From NCBI GenBank assembly GCA_029204225.1, contig CM055100.1:51521260-51585259 (forward strand): a stretch of DNA of 64,000 bases, written 5' to 3'. Every line of letters starts with the position of its first letter. The stretch's first letter is position 1. Origin of the DNA: Diphasiastrum complanatum. Lineage: Eukaryota > Streptophyta > Lycopodiopsida > Lycopodiales > Lycopodiaceae. Positions 60,356 to 64,000 of this stretch are shown one piece after another. The translations under genes and the position numbers were made by a program. Below the pieces are notes generated by a model. It worked only from the letters and a program-made list of their open reading frames with translations. It did not search any database and was not told where the DNA came from.

Positions 60356-60889
60356 ATTAGGTTTATAAGTTCTAGTTGATGTTAGATCTAGAAAGACTCG
60401 TGCGACATTAAAGCACCAATTTTGTAATACATTAATTCATATTATGAAAAATATTATTATTGCAAATGATCGTGCTATATTGCCATTGCTTTTATATGTG
60501 CAATGTTTTTTTTTTCAAAAATTACAATGTCAAATTTAGGGATGTGGATTGACGTAATAATCAACTAAGATATTAAAACCATGTGCAATGTCGGATTTCA
60601 AAACAACAATCAATATTATATCTAAAAATCTAAATGAAATTTATGATGTGCACAAAGCAATGCAATAAAGTATTGTCATTCATAATGAACATGAAGTAAT
60701 GCAATAAAATATAAAATGAAAAGTAATTTAAGAATGAAACATGCTTAGTTTGTTGTTTGATCCAAATGTTGAGTGCAACTCAAAAATAATGTTTTAAAAA
60801 CTATTCACGAACATCGCTTTTCAAAGTACTCAACTCCAAGAACAACCTGATAAAAATGCGCGCGCTGTTTTTTACGCATTTTTTATTTT
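60356..60889. other. AT-rich spacer
   Basis: Probable 3' UTR of the preceding exons, then AT-rich DNA with recurring words around ATGCAATAAA (60,660-60,710). No gene. Confidence 0.45.
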
Positions 60890-61345
60890 TTTGATTTTGG
60901 GACATCGGAATCCGACGTCCTAACGCGTCGGATACACGTCGGACATATTTTTTGATCATTCTATTAACAGAGGTCAAAATCTGGCAACTTTATGGAATGT
61001 CGGATTCCGACGTCCAAGCATATGTCGGATGGACGTCGGATGGGCGTCGGACATCCGTTGGTGAAATTTTGACATCATTCTATGTTTACAGACATCAGAA
61101 TCCGACTGAATTCTGAGACGTCGCAATGCAACATCCACGTTAGAGCATTTGCGACGTCTTTGGACGTCGCATTGCGACGTCCACGTCAGACGTCACATTG
61201 CAATGTCCATGTCAGATCGGGTTTCCATGATCAGGAAAATACATTTTAGACTCCGGCACGTTGTGCTTGTCGTAATGCGACATTTTTTAAAGTCGTCGGA
61301 ATCCGATGACCTTATAGCGACGTGTTTTTCTGACGTCTGCGACAA
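60890..61345. repeat. Cluster of GTCGGAATCCGACGTC palindromes (right)
   Basis: CATCGGAATCCGACGTCC, GTCGGATTCCGACGTCC, many GACGTC and GTCGGA halves, and variants in which GGAATCC is replaced by GCATTGC (GTCGCATTGCGACGTC). Two related palindromic families are therefore mixed. It directly precedes a gypsy coding region. Confidence 0.7.
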
Positions 61346-61365
61346 ATTAAAAGAAAATTAAGCTT

Positions 61366-63440
61366 GTGATTCACGTCCCAAAACACGTCGCAAATCACGA
61401 CGGGTGTTGTTGTGATTCTAAGTATGAAATTTTTTCAATTTATGCTATTCCAGTTGTGGATGTTCCTGAAATGAATCTAAATGGTTGTGAATTCTCAGCA
61501 ATTCTAAACTCAATAAATTTAGATCATGAACAAGCAGTGAAAGAACAGATCATAAATGAATTCAAGGATGTTTTTCCATCTAAATTACCTCATGGTTTAC
61601 CACCGTCTAGGTCAGTAGACCACATAATTGAGTTAATTCCAGGAGGTCAACCTGTCTCTAGACAACCTTATAGGTTCTCTCAGAAAGAGGAGACAGAGAT
61701 TTCAAATCAAATAGAAAACTATCTGAGGATGGGACATATACAACCTAGTAAATCACCCGGGGGGCGCTCCTATTCTTCTTAAAGCGAAGAAAGATGGAGG
61801 TTTCCAGATGTGTGTGGATCACAAGGGGCTTAATAAAGTGACTATAAAAAATAAATATCCATTACCCAAGATGGATGACCTTGTAGATCGCTTGGGTGGA
61901 GCATGGTATTTCACCAAGATAGATCTCAGGACAGGGTACCATCAAATAAGAATTAAGTCAGAAGATGTCCAAAAGATAGAATTTCGTTCTAGATTTGGTC
62001 ATTATGAATTTGTGGTGTTGCCATTTGGATTAACAATTGCTCCAGCAACGTTCCAACAAATGATGAACGATTTATTTCGTCCATATTTGGGGAAGTTTGT
62101 AGTAGTATTCTTAGATGACATTCTCGTTTACAGTAAATCCTTGATGGAATACGTAGAACACTTAAAAGTCATCTTGATAAAGCTCTGTCAGGAGTTACTC
62201 TACGCTAAAGAGTCCAAGTGTGAATTCTTTAAGCAAGAGTTGCTTTATCTCGGTCATAAAATCATAGTAAATGGGATCAAGATTGACGAGGATAAAATCA
62301 AGATTGTGATTGAGTGGCCAATTTCGGAAACCGTGAGGCGAGTAAAGTCTTTTTTAGGTTTTACACTTTTTCAAGAGATTTATTGAGGATTATGCTAAGT
62401 TAGCAGCACCGCTTAATAATCTGACAAAAGGAATTGTTAATAAAAAGAAAAAGAGGAATCAACCTAGTCCGCCTGTTGTTTGGAACGAGGAATTGAATCA
62501 GTGTTTTGAGAAACTTAAAATAATGATTGTTTCAGCTCCCGTATTACAAATTGCAAATCCAGATTTACCTTACATCGTGAGAACCGACGCAAGTGATGCT
62601 GCAGTTGGAGCAGTTCTATTACAAATGGATAGGCCACTAGCATTTGAAAGCAAAAAATTCACTGGTCCTCAGTTGCATTATACTACGTAGAAAAAGGAAT
62701 TGTTTGCTGTAATCCATGCATTTAAAACCTGGAGACACTACTTGTATGGTAGGTAGTGTATACGGATCACCAACCTCTTAAATATTTTTGTAATAAACAT
62801 GATCTTCGGGGGAGAAAAGCTTGATGGGCTGAATTGATGCAAGAATTTGATCATGAAATCCGTTACATAAGAGAAAGCTCTAATCAAGCTGCAGATGCTC
62901 TTATTCGGATTGGTGAACTGAATGAGTTGTCATTCACCAAGATTTCTACGAATCTATATCTTTCGCTGAGAGAAAAATATGAATCAGATTCCCATTTTGG
63001 TCACATTTGGAACATTGTTCAGACCGGAAGAAATGTGGTCAGTGTTGAGTCAGAAACATAGGGGACTCAACTAACTAAGAAAGATAAGAAGATTGTGGAA
63101 CAGTTCACCATTCGAATGTCATGACATACCCTGTGCAGGACATCCCGGTATACACATGACTCTGGACTTGGTTAAGAGGGAATTTTATTGGCCAAAGCTC
63201 AAGCCATATGTCGAGTCATATGTTGTTAAATACAAGCCCTATCAACTAGCAAAGGCTAGATGCCATAAGATTGGTGGTTTGTTGCATCCGTTAGATATCC
63301 CAGATAAGAAATGGGAAAGCATATCTATGGATTTTGTAGTTGGACTTCAAAATGAATTCGTTCTATCTCTGAGTGTTTAATGCGGTGGAAGGTTCGTACT
63401 GAGGATGATGATTCGTGGGAGAGAGTTGATAACATAAAGA
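61366..63440 (+). pseudogene. Gypsy I Pol: RT, RNase H, integrase, broken
   Basis: EFKDVFPSKLPHGLPPSRSV, then after a one-base shift near 61,760 RT: CVDHKGLNKVTIKNKYPLPK, TKIDLRTGYHQIRIKSED, FVVLPFGLTIAPATFQQMMN and active site VVFLDDILVYSK at about 62,105. Frame change at 62,380; RNase H APLNNLTKGIV, IVRTDASDAAVGAVLLQMD, KKELFAVIHAFKTWRHYLYG with a TAG at 62,688. Integrase: IPCAGHPGIHMTLDLVKREF, FYWPKLKPYVESYV, with its zinc cysteines changed, and SISMDFVVGL; most of the core is missing. The end (EDDDSWERVDNIKKTFSNF) is a gypsy C-terminus. Order PR/RT-RH-IN is Ty3/gypsy. Different family from D. Confidence 0.85.
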
Positions 63441-63494
63441 AAACTTTTTCAAATTTTAGTTTCTAAGGATGGAAACAATTTAAGGAGGGAATAA

Positions 63495-64000
63495 TGTTAT
63501 GTCCATGACCAATGCATAGGATACAGTATACTCCTAGTCTTGGATACACGGTACTCCAGTGAAACAAACTGTTAGTTATGCCACGTCATACTGGATGTGA
63601 CCCGAAAGTAACTAATATCCTTGTGAGGCCCAGAACACACTAAGTGGAGTTTAGACAAGGTAATGAGACAGTGTATGCATGTGTAGAGTTATCAATAGCA
63701 ATTCTATGAATAGTTGGTCCATGCATAGGACTGTATTCTAGGTGAATTTTTTGTATAGGGAACATAGGGCTATGCATGGCTATGTGCCCAGGATGCATTA
63801 GGCTCTATATAAGAGGACCAAACTCACCCTACTCCTTATCATGGTTCTTGATTCATTGCCAGGCTCTCACTCTACTTTCATGCTTCTTGTTCCTTGACTT
63901 GGGGGTGAGGCTTCTAGAGATTGATTGGATGCTTCTATTTGGTTGGGTGGCTTAAAATTGACACTAATGAAAATGGGAAAATTGCGACACTCCGTCCAAT
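63495..64000 (+). repeat. 3' LTR of gypsy I, runs off the window
   Basis: The purine tract TTAAGGAGGGA (63,480-63,490) precedes TGTTATGTCC at 63,495, a standard LTR start. A TATA-like CTATATAAGAGG at about 63,806 is followed by a probable transcription start. The end is outside the window. Confidence 0.65.

Overview
The window looks like repeat-dense nuclear DNA of a land plant. The reasons are one intact intronless VQ-motif gene (a plant-specific family), nested Ty1/copia and Ty3/gypsy LTR retrotransposons primed by the usual plant TGGTATCAGAGC site, GT-AG introns of about 80-120 bp, and long GA/TC microsatellites. I cannot name the species. Nearly all coding potential is transposon-derived and broken by stops and frameshifts.

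Left part (1-9,600): a DDE-transposase-like gene (ORF1, +) lies tail to tail with an unrecognised second gene (ORF2, -), only about 20 bp apart. After two blocks of tandem repeats, a TATA box and G-boxes comes a gene of unusual make-up: a histone H3 domain with CENH3-like features, followed by a charged linker and a ULP1-type (C48) cysteine protease. Part of a second ORF2 follows. Its convergent ORF1 partner lies at 38,006-40,661, so about 28.4 kb has been inserted between the two. A third ORF1 copy starts at 48,373. The three ORF1 copies share an intron position.

Insert (9,602-38,005): the outer layer is a tandem array of short LTRs (A) separated by only about 50 bp. The third LTR A is split by retrotransposon B, with a TGAAA target duplication. 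B is filled with two head-to-head copies of a copia family (C1 -, C2 +) that form an inverted repeat with arms of about 4.7 kb. Between them is a fragment of a small element whose LTR carries a tRNA-like sequence. Further right are a gypsy element (D1), a GC-rich island of TTTCGCGA-type motifs, foldback and microsatellite DNA, a copia element F (-), an orphan LTR, a second copy of the ULP1-like segment and a scrambled B remnant.

Right part (38,006-64,000): ORF1 copy 2 (-), a copia tail (G), a long stretch with no recognisable gene, the VQ gene (46,029-46,754), ORF1 copy 3 cut by LTR C, gypsy D2 (-), copia C3 (-) and copia E (+). Next is a cluster of palindromic GTCGGATTCCGAC motifs around a small spliced gene end, then a gypsy element (I) whose 3' LTR runs off the window.

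Themes: elements are joined to one another at the tRNA primer-binding site. All three C copies carry the same foreign reading frame in place of reverse transcriptase. The most unusual object is the H3-like/ULP1-like gene beside the ORF1-ORF2 family.
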